This document shows, piece by piece, positions 7,701-15,713 of a DNA stretch of 37,132 nucleotides. The notes beneath the pieces are model-generated. The model did no database searches and had not been told where the DNA came from. It was given only the letters and a program-made list of their open reading frames with translations. Source of the stretch: Chitinophagaceae bacterium UBA7600 (GTDB lineage: Bacteria > Bacteroidota > Bacteroidia > Chitinophagales > Chitinophagaceae). Both the position numbers and the translations under genes were made by a program. The number at the start of each line of letters is the position of its first letter. Positions within the stretch are counted from its first letter, which is position 1. The DNA lies in contig DLKC01000071.1 in the NCBI GenBank assembly GCA_002478885.1, forward strand, positions 1 to 37,132, read 5' to 3'.

Positions 7701-10273
7701 TTTGCCTGGCCAACAATTGTTGAGGTGCCAGTGTTGTATTCGTTGATTACCGGCTCGCCCCTGAATACAACATATTTAACAGGTACGTTGCCGGTTCCTG
7801 CAGCTCTCACGATCATAATATTTGTCGTCGTGTTGGTCGTAACTGTAAAAGGTAATACTTCGATCGGATCTCCGCCAATATTGTTACGGTTAAATCCAAA
7901 CAATGTATTCCCGTTATTATCCTTCAGGTAAATGTCAAAGTCGTTCTTTGCGCCTGCACTGGAAGGATCAAGCGAATAGAATTTGTCTTCCCATTGCAGA
8001 ACAATAGTATATGTTCCTGGTGCAAGGCTAAGGCTCTGGTAAATATCTCCCCCGCCAAAATCATGAGCGAATCCTGAAAGTGTATCAGGCGCCGGAACAG
8101 GGTTGAAGTTGTTTCGGTAAGATTTGTTGCCAAAATTACCCGCAGCCGTAAAGTAAGAGACTCCCTGCGCTGCTACCTCATCTACAGCATTTGAGATTAC
8201 ACCATCTGCAAAGAAAGGTTCTGTAATATAAGTAACGTCATCTACAATTACATTGCAACTATCTTGTTGCAAGGCGCGAATACCTAGGGCAAAATCTCCG
8301 GCGCTTATAAAGCCTGTTCTGAAAGCCAGTTTTGCCTTGGGTGCTATATCGTGAACGATTTGTAACATGGCGCGGCCCTCATCAGTAGCTCTGCCGTAAG
8401 GATATTCCCTCAAATTATGCACCGGTGTCGGATCGTCCGGGTTTCCTGCACCAGGCAGGTCGCCATTCACTATATCTGTTTGCGCCGGGTTACCTGGCAA
8501 CGTATTAAAACTGTTGGATATTACGCCAACTTTTACACCTTCTCCTGTTAGGCTGTAACCGGTGCGAACAAAATTTGTATAAAGCGCCGTATCTCCCGAA
8601 GAGTTTACAACACCGCTGTTATTTACCGGGGGGAATAATGGTCTGCAGTAATCAATCAATGTTGGCAGGCTGTCTAATTTTTTCAGGTTGGCAACGGGAA
8701 ATTTCCCTGTTATAATCAGTGATCCGGGGCCATTGTCAACGGTATCTGTCAAACCGTATGGTGGCGTTTGCAAGAGCGCCAATAACTGGTCATGTTTGCC
8801 CGCCAGCGATATTACCTCTACCAACACGCTATCATGCAACAACGTAAATATCTCCTGGAGGCTGTCCTGGCCTTCTACAAAATGTTCCGCTAAGGAACTA
8901 AGTTCCGAACCAATCAGGTTTTTAACTTTACCGCCAACCGGGGGTGGATAATACGGTAATATGCAAGGAGTGAAACTAACAATAGCAGTATCAGTGGCTT
9001 TGCACCCGCCGGTAGTTGTGACTGTAAGAATATAAGTACCAGCCTTTGAAACTGTCGGTGATGCTGAATTAGCCCCTGAAACAATCTGACCTCCGTTTAT
9101 TGCTGTCCAACAGTATTGGATACCTGCGGTGGCAGAAGAACCATTAAGAACAACCTGGGTTGTTTCACAAGTTAATGCTTTGTCAGGGCCTGCGTTTACA
9201 TTCGGGGTACTGCATTGTATATAAGGGGCATATTCTATTGTAACAGCATTTTGAATTTTAACCTGTGTGCTCGTCCATAATGCACCCGTGACCTTAGCAG
9301 AACCTGCTCCTGCTCCTATATTAATTCCTGCATAAGGAGCATAAACTGTACCGTACCAGTTCGCGGTTTGTGAACAATTATCCATCGACCATGCAAAAGC
9401 CCCATAGGAACAGGTATTGCCTTTTCCATGTGTTTCAGCATAAATACGGGATGCGCTTCCGCCATTAACCATTTGCGATATAATCTTTCCAAGATTTACA
9501 TCGCCAACTACCTCAACGACGAATACGCCGTCAGCACTGTTTTTAAAATCGAATACAAACTTATTTTGGTCTCCTGAATTGGCGATAGCAGTGAATATGT
9601 AAACACCAGGGCCTGAAAAAGTAACTGTGCTGTTGCCGGTAAGATTTATTTTACCGTAAGCACCCGGTGCAATGCTTTTTGTTGACTTTATATCGGTAGT
9701 GCCAGCCGCTGCAAAAGTTTTAACCGCGGGAAGCAATGGAAGCACCGGTAAAGATGGGTTTCCTTTTACTTCGCCCCCTGATGGAACGGGACCATTATAT
9801 ACAGTGCCATTTGGATGTGTTACAATACCTGTAACACTGCTGCCTGAACCTATTGTTATGCTTCCCTTAATATCAAGGTTGCCTTTTAGCGATGTGCCTG
9901 TACCCGCAGTAAAAACCGATCCTGTGGAACTCCCGGCATTGGCTGCACTTATTCGTCCGTTTACCTGGTTTCCTGCAGCTAATTGAATAGTGCTGCCGCT
10001 ATGCAGGTTACTTAGCAACGTTGCAATACCGGTCGTTTTTATCGGGAAACAACTCCCAATATTACCCGACACTATTTTAGAACCTGCACCTATCTGCACG
10101 CCATAACCTTTTGCAGTTAACTGCGAAAGTGTGGTCTGCGAAATATTATTCGTGCTTGCATACACTACGAAGTCCGAAATATTTAGTGTTTGAGCATTAG
10201 CTCGGCTTGCGAGAAATAATACCGATGCGGAAATAAAATACCTGAAATAACGGGTTGTAAAGGAATTTCTCAT
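4796..10273 (-). CDS. Giant T9SS-secreted multidomain subtilase-fold protein
   Basis: The preferred start is the Met at 10273, which gives a clean signal peptide ending ASRANAQ (1825 residues); the frame stays open to an ATG at 10342. Approximate order: Gly/Ser-rich beta-helix-like region (25-360), PKD/Ig-like domain (363-440), S8 peptidase domain (570-995), IPT/TIG-like domain (1000-1095), MBG domains (1100-1615) interrupted by a hexapeptide array (1245-1375), an Ig-like region, and a T9SS type A sorting domain (last 75 residues, starting PLFKAYPNPAIDRVTIH). In the S8 domain the oxyanion AAGN and GTSAAAPH with its Ser (about 930) are present. The usual Asp position reads VISNSF, and DEGRAM has Glu where subtilisins have the catalytic His. 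It may therefore use a sedolisin-like Ser/Glu mechanism or be inactive. Expected location: cell surface or secreted. A terminator follows. Confidence 0.88.
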   Translation of the reverse strand: MRNSFTTRYFRYFISASVLFLASRANAQTLNISDFVVYASTNNISQTTLSQLTAKGYGVQIGAGSKIVSGNIGSCFPIKTTGIATLLSNLHSGSTIQLAAGNQVNGRISAANAGSSTGSVFTAGTGTSLKGNLDIKGSITIGSGSSVTGIVTHPNGTVYNGPVPSGGEVKGNPSLPVLPLLPAVKTFAAAGTTDIKSTKSIAPGAYGKINLTGNSTVTFSGPGVYIFTAIANSGDQNKFVFDFKNSADGVFVVEVVGDVNLGKIISQMVNGGSASRIYAETHGKGNTCSYGAFAWSMDNCSQTANWYGTVYAPYAGINIGAGAGSAKVTGALWTSTQVKIQNAVTIEYAPYIQCSTPNVNAGPDKALTCETTQVVLNGSSATAGIQYCWTAINGGQIVSGANSASPTVSKAGTYILTVTTTGGCKATDTAIVSFTPCILPYYPPPVGGKVKNLIGSELSSLAEHFVEGQDSLQEIFTLLHDSVLVEVISLAGKHDQLLALLQTPPYGLTDTVDNGPGSLIITGKFPVANLKKLDSLPTLIDYCRPLFPPVNNSGVVNSSGDTALYTNFVRTGYSLTGEGVKVGVISNSFNTLPGNPAQTDIVNGDLPGAGNPDDPTPVHNLREYPYGRATDEGRAMLQIVHDIAPKAKLAFRTGFISAGDFALGIRALQQDSCNVIVDDVTYITEPFFADGVISNAVDEVAAQGVSYFTAAGNFGNKSYRNNFNPVPAPDTLSGFAHDFGGGDIYQSLSLAPGTYTIVLQWEDKFYSLDPSSAGAKNDFDIYLKDNNGNTLFGFNRNNIGGDPIEVLPFTVTTNTTTNIMIVRAAGTGNVPVKYVVFRGEPVINEYNTGTSTIVGQANAAGAMTVGAVLYSNTPAYGVNPPTIASFSSTGGNAISGVPRNKPDFAGPNGINTTVYMGGSNIDGDLFPNFFGTSAAAPHIAGVAALVMEARKKYYDEQIQPSQLRTILQTTAVDMADPGFDFTTGYGFVQADSALRSFASPKPSIESLKLADTSIVPGSQPISVTVKGNYLTSETKLLFRGTPLPTNVLSNSLVTATIPAFTGNPPIQLYTQPKSPKGNDGGYSDSLFFFSPVKKNITVTAKNEVKNYGEKLPKFEVDILVDSIPIDSTSYTLQDLGLDSIYFTTPAGAFSNTGIYFIRPAIKTLDPNDSADIALLELYKYHFNDGLLSVHKLPLLISPKDTTLGYGDKIGHFNFNFDYPDSLIADSDKAVFFDSLETSYRRELADATALADSRALVNSRPLVNSDLENLSFLVSARALINARPLVNSRPLVNRNFAPGTGGEQISDTTLLVDIAVASIFNYQDDSASTTLVNARPLVNSRALVNARPLVNGTAFVNARPLVNGTPLVNSNSVGDSTSSSSDVAVIIDEEDVNAPEGDSLTEFKSINLITGTSAGSFAIVPGAYLSENFDVKYGLGKLNINKAKLTVKANDASIVYGAKPVFSSVISGYQYDDDSTIIENLPSYTILNSLNQVVTGDIIPAGTYSIVPGNLSFVSDTADYEPEYIAGKLTVSCASLIVKADNKVGYAGCDLPAFTSVITGFIGQDSLTIISGPKYTLNPVYNGKPGIYSIVPSDLVLTVPGNYTVTYIPGTLCVNPDKKTKSSIQLKLTCIELLNNSKPGFTFRAHFTYTNNNATPVSIPVGDDNFVKTSGPYSAVQPTLFMPGTGYYDVDVSGPVFTWTISYYQNNKQVTEKVVANTASQKCQQDQFAVASSVSTQETVAVENAKPLFKAYPNPAIDRVTIHADNAKISGKDLRLFDVTGKSYAVRIVSDEHNNIVLNISGLAKGMYIVKIQDGVASHSVMIMKQ
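6175..6530 (-). repeat. 18-bp tandem coding repeat, hexapeptide RPLVN(A/S)
   Basis: In-frame 18-bp units within the large T9SS protein encode about twelve hexads of the form RPLVNA / RPLVNS / RALVNA / TPLVNS. They form two blocks (about 6175-6295 and 6395-6530), separated by a non-repeat spacer of about 35 residues. Edge units have decayed (ATALADS). The array splits one MBG domain: MBG-like sequence beginning LLISPKDTTLGYGDK lies before it and the matching end (GSFAIVPGAYL) after it. Confidence 0.85.
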
Positions 10274-10836
10274 TAGACTGGGGTTTTGATCACTAAGGTT
10301 TTTTAATAGAGTTTTACAGTTTTCAAAAGAGCCATGCGGCATCTGATGAAAATTGCATGAGCGTTTGATTTAAACAGCCTGGTTTTGGTGTTAGTTGGTT
10401 GAACTTTTGAATTATGCAGCGCTTTACCCTGCATTAAATAGCGAGGAACGGAAAGAAACTTCATAAGGTATAATTGCCGGACCTGTACTAGTTATTCAGG
10501 CTTTTTCTTTGGGATATTGAAAATCGTACTAAAATAAGAGGTAAATATACAATTTAAGATTCGCTCTGAAGGACTTCACAATAAATTAAAGTTTGGTTAA
10601 ACAGAATTTCCTGGAGCCGGGCTATAGTAAGCGCTGCGACTGCTGTTGCGTCGCACTCTTGTACTGCATCGCGCTACGCCGCTTTGCCTTGCACTTGGCT
10701 TATGCTTTAAAGCACTTGTAAAACCCTGGAAGGGGGCGTGAAGGTAAGATGACATGGAAATAGATCAGCAGGGTTAAAGATGTTGAAGAGTGCGACGCAA
10801 GGAACGATGCCATGCATTCCGCTGCTGGTATCACAA
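10274..10836. other. Intergenic region, no gene seen
   Basis: Between the start of the large secreted protein and the stop of HK2 there are 563 bases without a convincing gene. It must hold the promoter of the secreted protein, but I could not find a match to the Bacteroidota TAnnTTTG/TTTG promoter pattern on the minus strand. The right half holds an inverted pair of the dispersed repeat (10645-10802). Confidence 0.6.
10645..10802. repeat. Inverted pair of the dispersed repeat (copies 3 and 4), MITE-like
   Basis: Copy 3 (10645-10668, minus orientation, GTTGCGTCGCACTCTTGTAC then TGCA) and copy 4 (10785-10802, plus orientation, GAAGAGTGCGACGCAAGG) face each other as terminal inverted repeats of a unit of about 158 bp without coding capacity. 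Copy 4 lies 35 bases beyond the HK2 stop codon. Confidence 0.7.
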
Positions 10837-12192
10837 TTATTGAGTAACGGGCAAATAAATAATGAATTCGGTTCCGGCGCCTTCGGTAGTGTCAACCTTT
10901 ATTTCACCGCCGTGTGCTCTTATGATATCGTAACTTAAACTTAAGCCAAGGCCGGTGCCCTGGCCGGTTGGTTTGGTGGTAAAAAATGGCTGGAATATTT
11001 TGTCGAGTACTTTTTGGGGAATACCGTTGCCATTGTCTTTTACGCGTATCTCTACCTTATTATTGATTTTTTTTGTGCTAACAGTGATTGCAGGATCGTA
11101 ATGTTGTTGCTGCTGTTGCTTTTTCTCTGCTACGGCGTAAAATGCGTTGTTATATAAGTTCAGTAATACGCGGCCAATATCCTGCGGAACAAGGTTTATT
11201 TTCCCGATGTTTTCGTCAAAGCCCGTATGGATAGTTGCATTGAATATTTTGTCTTTGGCCCTTATGCCGTGATAGGATAAGCGTAAATATTCGTCTGCAA
11301 GCGCATTAATATCGGTTGGTTCCTGCTGTCCTGCATTGGCCCGGGAGTGCTGCAGCATGCTCTTCACAATGGCGTCGGCGCGTTTGCCGTGGAAGTTTAT
11401 CTTTTCAAGGTTTTGAGCAAGGTCGAGCAGTATTTCTTCCTGGAGGTCCGCATCAGCTTCAGCCCCACGTTTCATTTCTTCTTTAAGTTCTTCGATAAGT
11501 TCTTTATTTACCTCGGAAAAATTGTTAACAAAATTAAGCGGGTTTTGAATTTCATGGGCAATCCCTGCGGTAAGTTCTCCCAGGGAAGCCATTTTTTCTG
11601 AGTGTATAAGTTGCGATTGTGTAGCTCTGAGTTCTACCAGGGTGTTTTCGAGTTCTTCTTTTTGTTTTAGTATTTCAGCGGTGCGCTGGTTAACCATGAT
11701 TTCAAGTTCATCCTTCTTGGCGGCGATTATTTTGTTAAGCTGTTCCTCTTCGTGCCGTTTCTTTTTTTCTTTTTCCAGTGCTTTTTGCTGTTTATTAAAT
11801 ACCACCAGCATATAGATCATCCAGATAAAAGAGAAAGGGTATGCAAATCCTACATATTTTATTAGTGTATCGCTTATACTATCCGGCAATAGGTTTACCG
11901 CGTCTTTCAAGACCGAAACGATAATAACCGGAAGCACAGCCAAAACAAGGTTACGCGCATGTTGAAATTCTTTCTCTATATATATTTTGTATAAAATATA
12001 GAGTGTTGCTGCATGCCACACCCAGTCGAACAAAATCTGTAAGCCCGAAACGATCTGAACAACAAACAAAACACCTATGCCCATCATTGCATAATTGATC
12101 TTTTTTCCCCATCGCTCGAGCAATTCGGGAGTGCCCAGTTTTTTCTTGAGATATCTGAGCAGGAAAAAGAGTATGATCGGTTCTGCCGACAT
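10837..12192 (-). CDS. Membrane histidine kinase with four-helix N-terminus (HK2)
   Basis: 451 residues, without a signal peptide. The N-terminal 140 residues hold about four hydrophobic helices (roughly 34-60, 62-75, 81-100, 112-135) and little extracytoplasmic sequence, so any signal is sensed in the membrane. A long charged coiled coil (about 140-200, rich in Lys/Glu) connects to the dimerisation domain with His213 in [13 protein letters not shown]-box [18 protein letters not shown]1 DNGNGIP, F-box FFTTKPTGQ and G2 [13 protein letters not shown] run of Gln (KKQQQQQHYD) lies between N-box and G1. It is 101 bases downstream of the CotH-like gene on the same strand, so co-transcription with HK3 and that gene is plausible. 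Confidence 0.92.
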   Translation of the reverse strand: MSAEPIILFFLLRYLKKKLGTPELLERWGKKINYAMMGIGVLFVVQIVSGLQILFDWVWHAATLYILYKIYIEKEFQHARNLVLAVLPVIIVSVLKDAVNLLPDSISDTLIKYVGFAYPFSFIWMIYMLVVFNKQQKALEKEKKKRHEEEQLNKIIAAKKDELEIMVNQRTAEILKQKEELENTLVELRATQSQLIHSEKMASLGELTAGIAHEIQNPLNFVNNFSEVNKELIEELKEEMKRGAEADADLQEEILLDLAQNLEKINFHGKRADAIVKSMLQHSRANAGQQEPTDINALADEYLRLSYHGIRAKDKIFNATIHTGFDENIGKINLVPQDIGRVLLNLYNNAFYAVAEKKQQQQQHYDPAITVSTKKINNKVEIRVKDNGNGIPQKVLDKIFQPFFTTKPTGQGTGLGLSLSYDIIRAHGGEIKVDTTEGAGTEFIIYLPVTQ

Positions 12193-12293
12193 AGATGATT
12201 AGATTGTTATTGTCAGGTTTGACCTAAATATCCATGAAAATAAATGAATATTTGAAAAGCCGTATAAATAATAAAGATTATTTCGCAGGCTTA

Positions 12294-13367
12294 TTAATCT
12301 TCCCGAAGACCCTTAATGATCACATTCCCAGTTCCGTTTGGATCACAAGGATAGCTGAATTCTTTGTTCGCTTCGGCTGCGTCATTGATGGTTTTGTAAA
12401 AACCGGAGAGGTATTGAAGAGTCGATTTTTTGTACTTATCAGTGAGCAGCGGGCACGAACTGTATACCTTTTCAAAATCCGGCCTCAACACATTGAATTT
12501 TGCAAAAACGCTGTCAAATGCCTGCATGTCGTTTATACAATATCCGCGAAACCGTCGTTCCCTTATGGAAGATAAATGTAATTCTTCGGCGGGCAGGGCG
12601 TAAGGGGTATTTACAATGCCGGCATGATCAAAATCGTAAGGGATGGTTATTGGTGCGCTGTTTGAGTCAACAGTTGCGAGTTTGATGTTTTGAAGATATT
12701 CAACCGACCAGTCTGTATTACCAATCATATATTCAAAAACCGCCATTTGGATAAATTCGGCTCGTTTTGACTGCGCCGCCCTGATTTTCCATTCCACCGC
12801 TGAAAATTTATTTCGGCGTGCCATTTGATCTTCTTCCTCAATAAAAAAACCATAAAAAGAAACAGCGGTTTTTTTATTCGTGTTTTCGAAATTGAGTTTT
12901 GCAAGCCTTACTTTAAAACTTAGCGGAGTAATAAGATTGTATAACTTATAAACAAGGTATTCCCGGATTACATATTCATCCCCTGCACATGGCATTACAA
13001 GTTTTAACTTATGCTGGTTACTAAACAAAGATTGACTAAGCGTATCACTTGCAGTAAAATTAAACTGCAGGGGAGGGTAGATACAGTTCTGGGCCGATTT
13101 TCGGAAATGCCCCCTTGTCTTTATGTTTACATTCAACCGGGCTTGTTGGCCGTTTTTATCCTGGCAGGAAATTACCATTGGGTGCATTGAGGAGTTTTCA
13201 TCCCTGTCGTTAAAAAGTTCTTTTGTATTGCCACTTACCGTAATTTGTAATACGCTGTCTGTCGAAAAAAGATCGCCGTCGCCTTTGTCCTGGGCCGACA
13301 GCCGGAGCGGGCTTAACGGGATCAATGCTGCCACAATACAGTATGTTACAAAATGAGGTTTTGCCAT
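12294..13367 (-). CDS. Secreted CotH-like protein
   Basis: 357 residues with an N-terminal signal peptide ending LRLSAQ (about residue 26), so exported. The body resembles the CotH/atypical-kinase fold: an early TRGHFRK (84-90), then GNTDWS (216-221) with a downstream Asn (N227, in LQNIKL) and PYDFDHAG (243-250). These match the N-D, N and D-x-D pattern that CotH-type kinases use for ATP and metal binding. CotH of Bacillus phosphorylates spore-coat proteins; the substrate here is unknown, and an exported kinase would need ATP outside the cytoplasm, so enzymatic activity is not assured. It lies only 24 bases downstream of HK3 and upstream of HK2, so it is probably in a kinase operon. The fold call is from motif recall, not alignment. 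Confidence 0.65.
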   Translation of the reverse strand: MAKPHFVTYCIVAALIPLSPLRLSAQDKGDGDLFSTDSVLQITVSGNTKELFNDRDENSSMHPMVISCQDKNGQQARLNVNIKTRGHFRKSAQNCIYPPLQFNFTASDTLSQSLFSNQHKLKLVMPCAGDEYVIREYLVYKLYNLITPLSFKVRLAKLNFENTNKKTAVSFYGFFIEEEDQMARRNKFSAVEWKIRAAQSKRAEFIQMAVFEYMIGNTDWSVEYLQNIKLATVDSNSAPITIPYDFDHAGIVNTPYALPAEELHLSSIRERRFRGYCINDMQAFDSVFAKFNVLRPDFEKVYSSCPLLTDKYKKSTLQYLSGFYKTINDAAEANKEFSYPCDPNGTGNVIIKGLRED

Positions 13368-13391
13368 AAGAGTTTATTTATGATGATGTGT

Positions 13392-15419
13392 TTACGTATT
13401 GGGCAGGCTGATAATAAATTTTGTTCCTTCGCCCTCCGTGGTTTCTATTTTTATGCCGCCGCCATGCGCTTTTACGATGTCATAACTCAGGCTTAACCCA
13501 AGGCCTGTTCCCTGTCCTGTAGGTTTGGTAGTAAAAAAAGGTTGAAAAATCTTGTCAATCACTTTTTGAGGAATTCCATTACCATTGTCTGCGACGGTTA
13601 TGGAAATTCCATTTATTTCTTTTTTGGTGCTCACCGTTACTAACGGTTCATAGACAGGCGCGACTGCATCGGGGTTTTGCGTCTCAATCGTTTTCTTTTT
13701 TTCATTTACGGCATAAAAGGCATTATTATATAAATTCAACAGCACCCGCCCCATTTCCTGGGGCATCACGTTAAACTTGTCAATGGCGGCATCAAACTCG
13801 GTATTGAACGAGGCTGAGAATGATTTGTCCTTAGCCCTGTGTCCATGAAAAGCAAGACGGATATATTCATCTGCAAGCCGGTTAATATTGATCGATTCCT
13901 TTTGACCCGAACTTGAACGGGAATGTTGAAGCATACCTTTAACAATGGCTTCAGCCCGTTTGCCATGGTGATTGATCTTTTGTTCGTTTTCCCTGATATC
14001 TTTTGCTATGTCCAAAGCTATATCCTGGTTCCCTGCAGCCAGTTCTTCTTCCATTTCCCTGATGAGATCAGTATTAACATCGGAGAAATTATTGATGAAG
14101 TTCAACGGATTTTGTATTTCGTGTGCAATGCCGGCCGTAAGCTCGCCAAGCGAGGCCATTTTTTCTGACTGAATAAGTTGAGTTTGTGTTGAGCTGAGGT
14201 CATTAAAAGCCTTTTCTATCTTTTGTTTTTGCTCATCGATCTCTTTTTTCTGAAGATGAAGCAAATCATTTGCCTTCTTTTTGTTCCGGATATTTCGCAG
14301 CAGTATGATTGCAATCAACAACAATACTGCAAGACCGGCAAACAAGACATAAAACTTTATTTCATTTCTTACCTGCTCCCGGGCTTCCGCTATTTTCTCG
14401 TTGTTTAGCTGCTCATTAAAAACGACATTCTGAAAATCAATGATTTTTTCCCTGCTAAAAAGGGAGTCTTTGGCGGAAACGGTTATCTGCTGGTAATAGA
14501 AAGCGCTGTCTATCTTGCGCAATTCTTTATAATGATCGGAAAGAAATTGAGCGGAATTCAGAATCTCGAGGAGGAAACCTCCTCTTTGCGCAATCGACAG
14601 CGACTGCCACGCATAAAATTTCGAAGAGTCTGCAAGGCCTGATTTTTGAAAAAGCCGGGCGATTCCCAGGGTTGACTGGGCTATATTAAACAGATCATTT
14701 GTCGCCGTCAGTTCCACTATGCTTGCCCTATAATACTGCATGCTTTTTGCTAATTGCCCGTTTCTCGAGTAAATATTACCGTATGTTTTCAAAGCCCGGC
14801 CAGCCAGGTAAGGGATCCCGTATTTTTTTATTAAGTCATAGCTGGAATTGATATAATATTCGGCTGAATCAAGCCTGTTCATCGACTCGTAGGTGTCGCC
14901 GAGACCAAGGTCTATCCACGCGACCAGATCATGTTTGTCAACAGAGTCGCTGATATTGGCCGATCTTTCCAACGATTTATAATAATAAGAAAGCGATTCC
15001 GCATGATTACTTTGAAGTTTGTAAATGTCGCCTATAAATAAAAGACAGGAAGCTACCATACTTTCATCTTTTACCGACTCGTTTATTTTAAGCGACTCGA
15101 GAAACAGTTCAAGGGCTGTCGTATAGTTGCCAAGAAACTCGTACACTTTCGCAAGTGTAAAGGTCGCAGACCCTTCTATTTCAGCCGATCTTGCCTTTCT
15201 GGCCAGTTCAATGGCCTGCCTGGCCAAAATCATTGACGTGTCTGGTTTTAATCTTACATAGTATTCACTCAAAGACCTTAACAGGTCAGCCTTTGTGCTG
15301 TCGTTAGGTGGATTTTTTAATGATAGTAAGAGACTGTCTTTATTCAATTGACCATCGGCAGGTTGAAAAGAAAGTAGCGGCAATAAAAAGATCAGGAAAA
15401 ATCTCATTGTTAGTTTCAT
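13392..15419 (-). CDS. TPR-sensor histidine kinase (HK3)
   Basis: 675 residues. The signal peptide MRFFLIFLLPLLSFQPADGQ follows three extra N-terminal residues. Periplasmic TPR-like helices fill about 35-340, then one membrane helix (356-375, FYVLFAGLAVLLLIAIILLR) and a coiled coil. The phospho-acceptor is His433 in the shared H-box; the second helix reads [20 protein letters not shown]-box [18 protein letters not shown]1 DNGNGIP; G2 [18 protein letters not shown]. It is the first gene of a probable minus-strand operon with the CotH-like gene (24 bases on). Its start lies 294 bases from the divergent lanthipeptide-like operon, so the two share one intergenic control region. Confidence 0.93.
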   Translation of the reverse strand: MKLTMRFFLIFLLPLLSFQPADGQLNKDSLLLSLKNPPNDSTKADLLRSLSEYYVRLKPDTSMILARQAIELARKARSAEIEGSATFTLAKVYEFLGNYTTALELFLESLKINESVKDESMVASCLLFIGDIYKLQSNHAESLSYYYKSLERSANISDSVDKHDLVAWIDLGLGDTYESMNRLDSAEYYINSSYDLIKKYGIPYLAGRALKTYGNIYSRNGQLAKSMQYYRASIVELTATNDLFNIAQSTLGIARLFQKSGLADSSKFYAWQSLSIAQRGGFLLEILNSAQFLSDHYKELRKIDSAFYYQQITVSAKDSLFSREKIIDFQNVVFNEQLNNEKIAEAREQVRNEIKFYVLFAGLAVLLLIAIILLRNIRNKKKANDLLHLQKKEIDEQKQKIEKAFNDLSSTQTQLIQSEKMASLGELTAGIAHEIQNPLNFINNFSDVNTDLIREMEEELAAGNQDIALDIAKDIRENEQKINHHGKRAEAIVKGMLQHSRSSSGQKESININRLADEYIRLAFHGHRAKDKSFSASFNTEFDAAIDKFNVMPQEMGRVLLNLYNNAFYAVNEKKKTIETQNPDAVAPVYEPLVTVSTKKEINGISITVADNGNGIPQKVIDKIFQPFFTTKPTGQGTGLGLSLSYDIVKAHGGGIKIETTEGEGTKFIISLPNT

Positions 15420-15594
15420 TATATACGCGATGGGGGCAACCTGGATTCAAATAAAATATTCGACTAAATTAGTAACTGCCGGTGATAAAAATAATATATC
15501 TTTAAAACGAAGTCAGTTTGTGAACTTACTTGCCCGTACAAACACAGTTAGATATTTTAATTCCATATGAAAATTTCACCGCTTGTCTAACAAC

Positions 15595-15651
15595 CATAAC
15601 ACTAATGTAAATACATAACATTAATGTAATTACATAACACTACTGTAAATA
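15595..15651 (+). promoter_or_regulatory. Three tandem 19-bp direct repeats upstream of the peptide operon
   Basis: Three consecutive units with an exact 19-base period: CATAACACTAATGTAAATA (15595), CATAACATTAATGTAATTA (15614) and CATAACACTACTGTAAATA (15633). Each carries a dyad core ACAnTAnTGT; in the middle unit ACATTAATGT is a perfect 10-bp palindrome. They end 62 bases before the precursor ATG and lie between this operon and the divergent HK3 gene. I infer operator sites for a dimeric regulator. A loose -7-like TATCTTTC is at 15689-15696, but no good -33 element is visible. The rest of the gap 15420-15713 is AT-rich and otherwise featureless. Confidence 0.8.
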
Positions 15652-15713
15652 TTTGTGCATTTAAATCAGCATTATAAAGTGAATATTTTATCTTTCAACA
15701 TTAAAATACAGTG

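Noticed and set aside
10707..10895. Minus-strand open frame overlapping the HK2 3' end
   Set aside because: Short, runs through repeat copy 4 and into the HK2 coding region in another frame; no supporting features.
15652..15696. Bacteroidota promoter for the peptide operon (TTTG at 15652, TATCTTTC at 15689)
   Set aside because: The -7 element deviates from TAnnTTTG and the spacing between the two (about 33 bases) is too long, so I mention it only as a possibility in the repeat entry.
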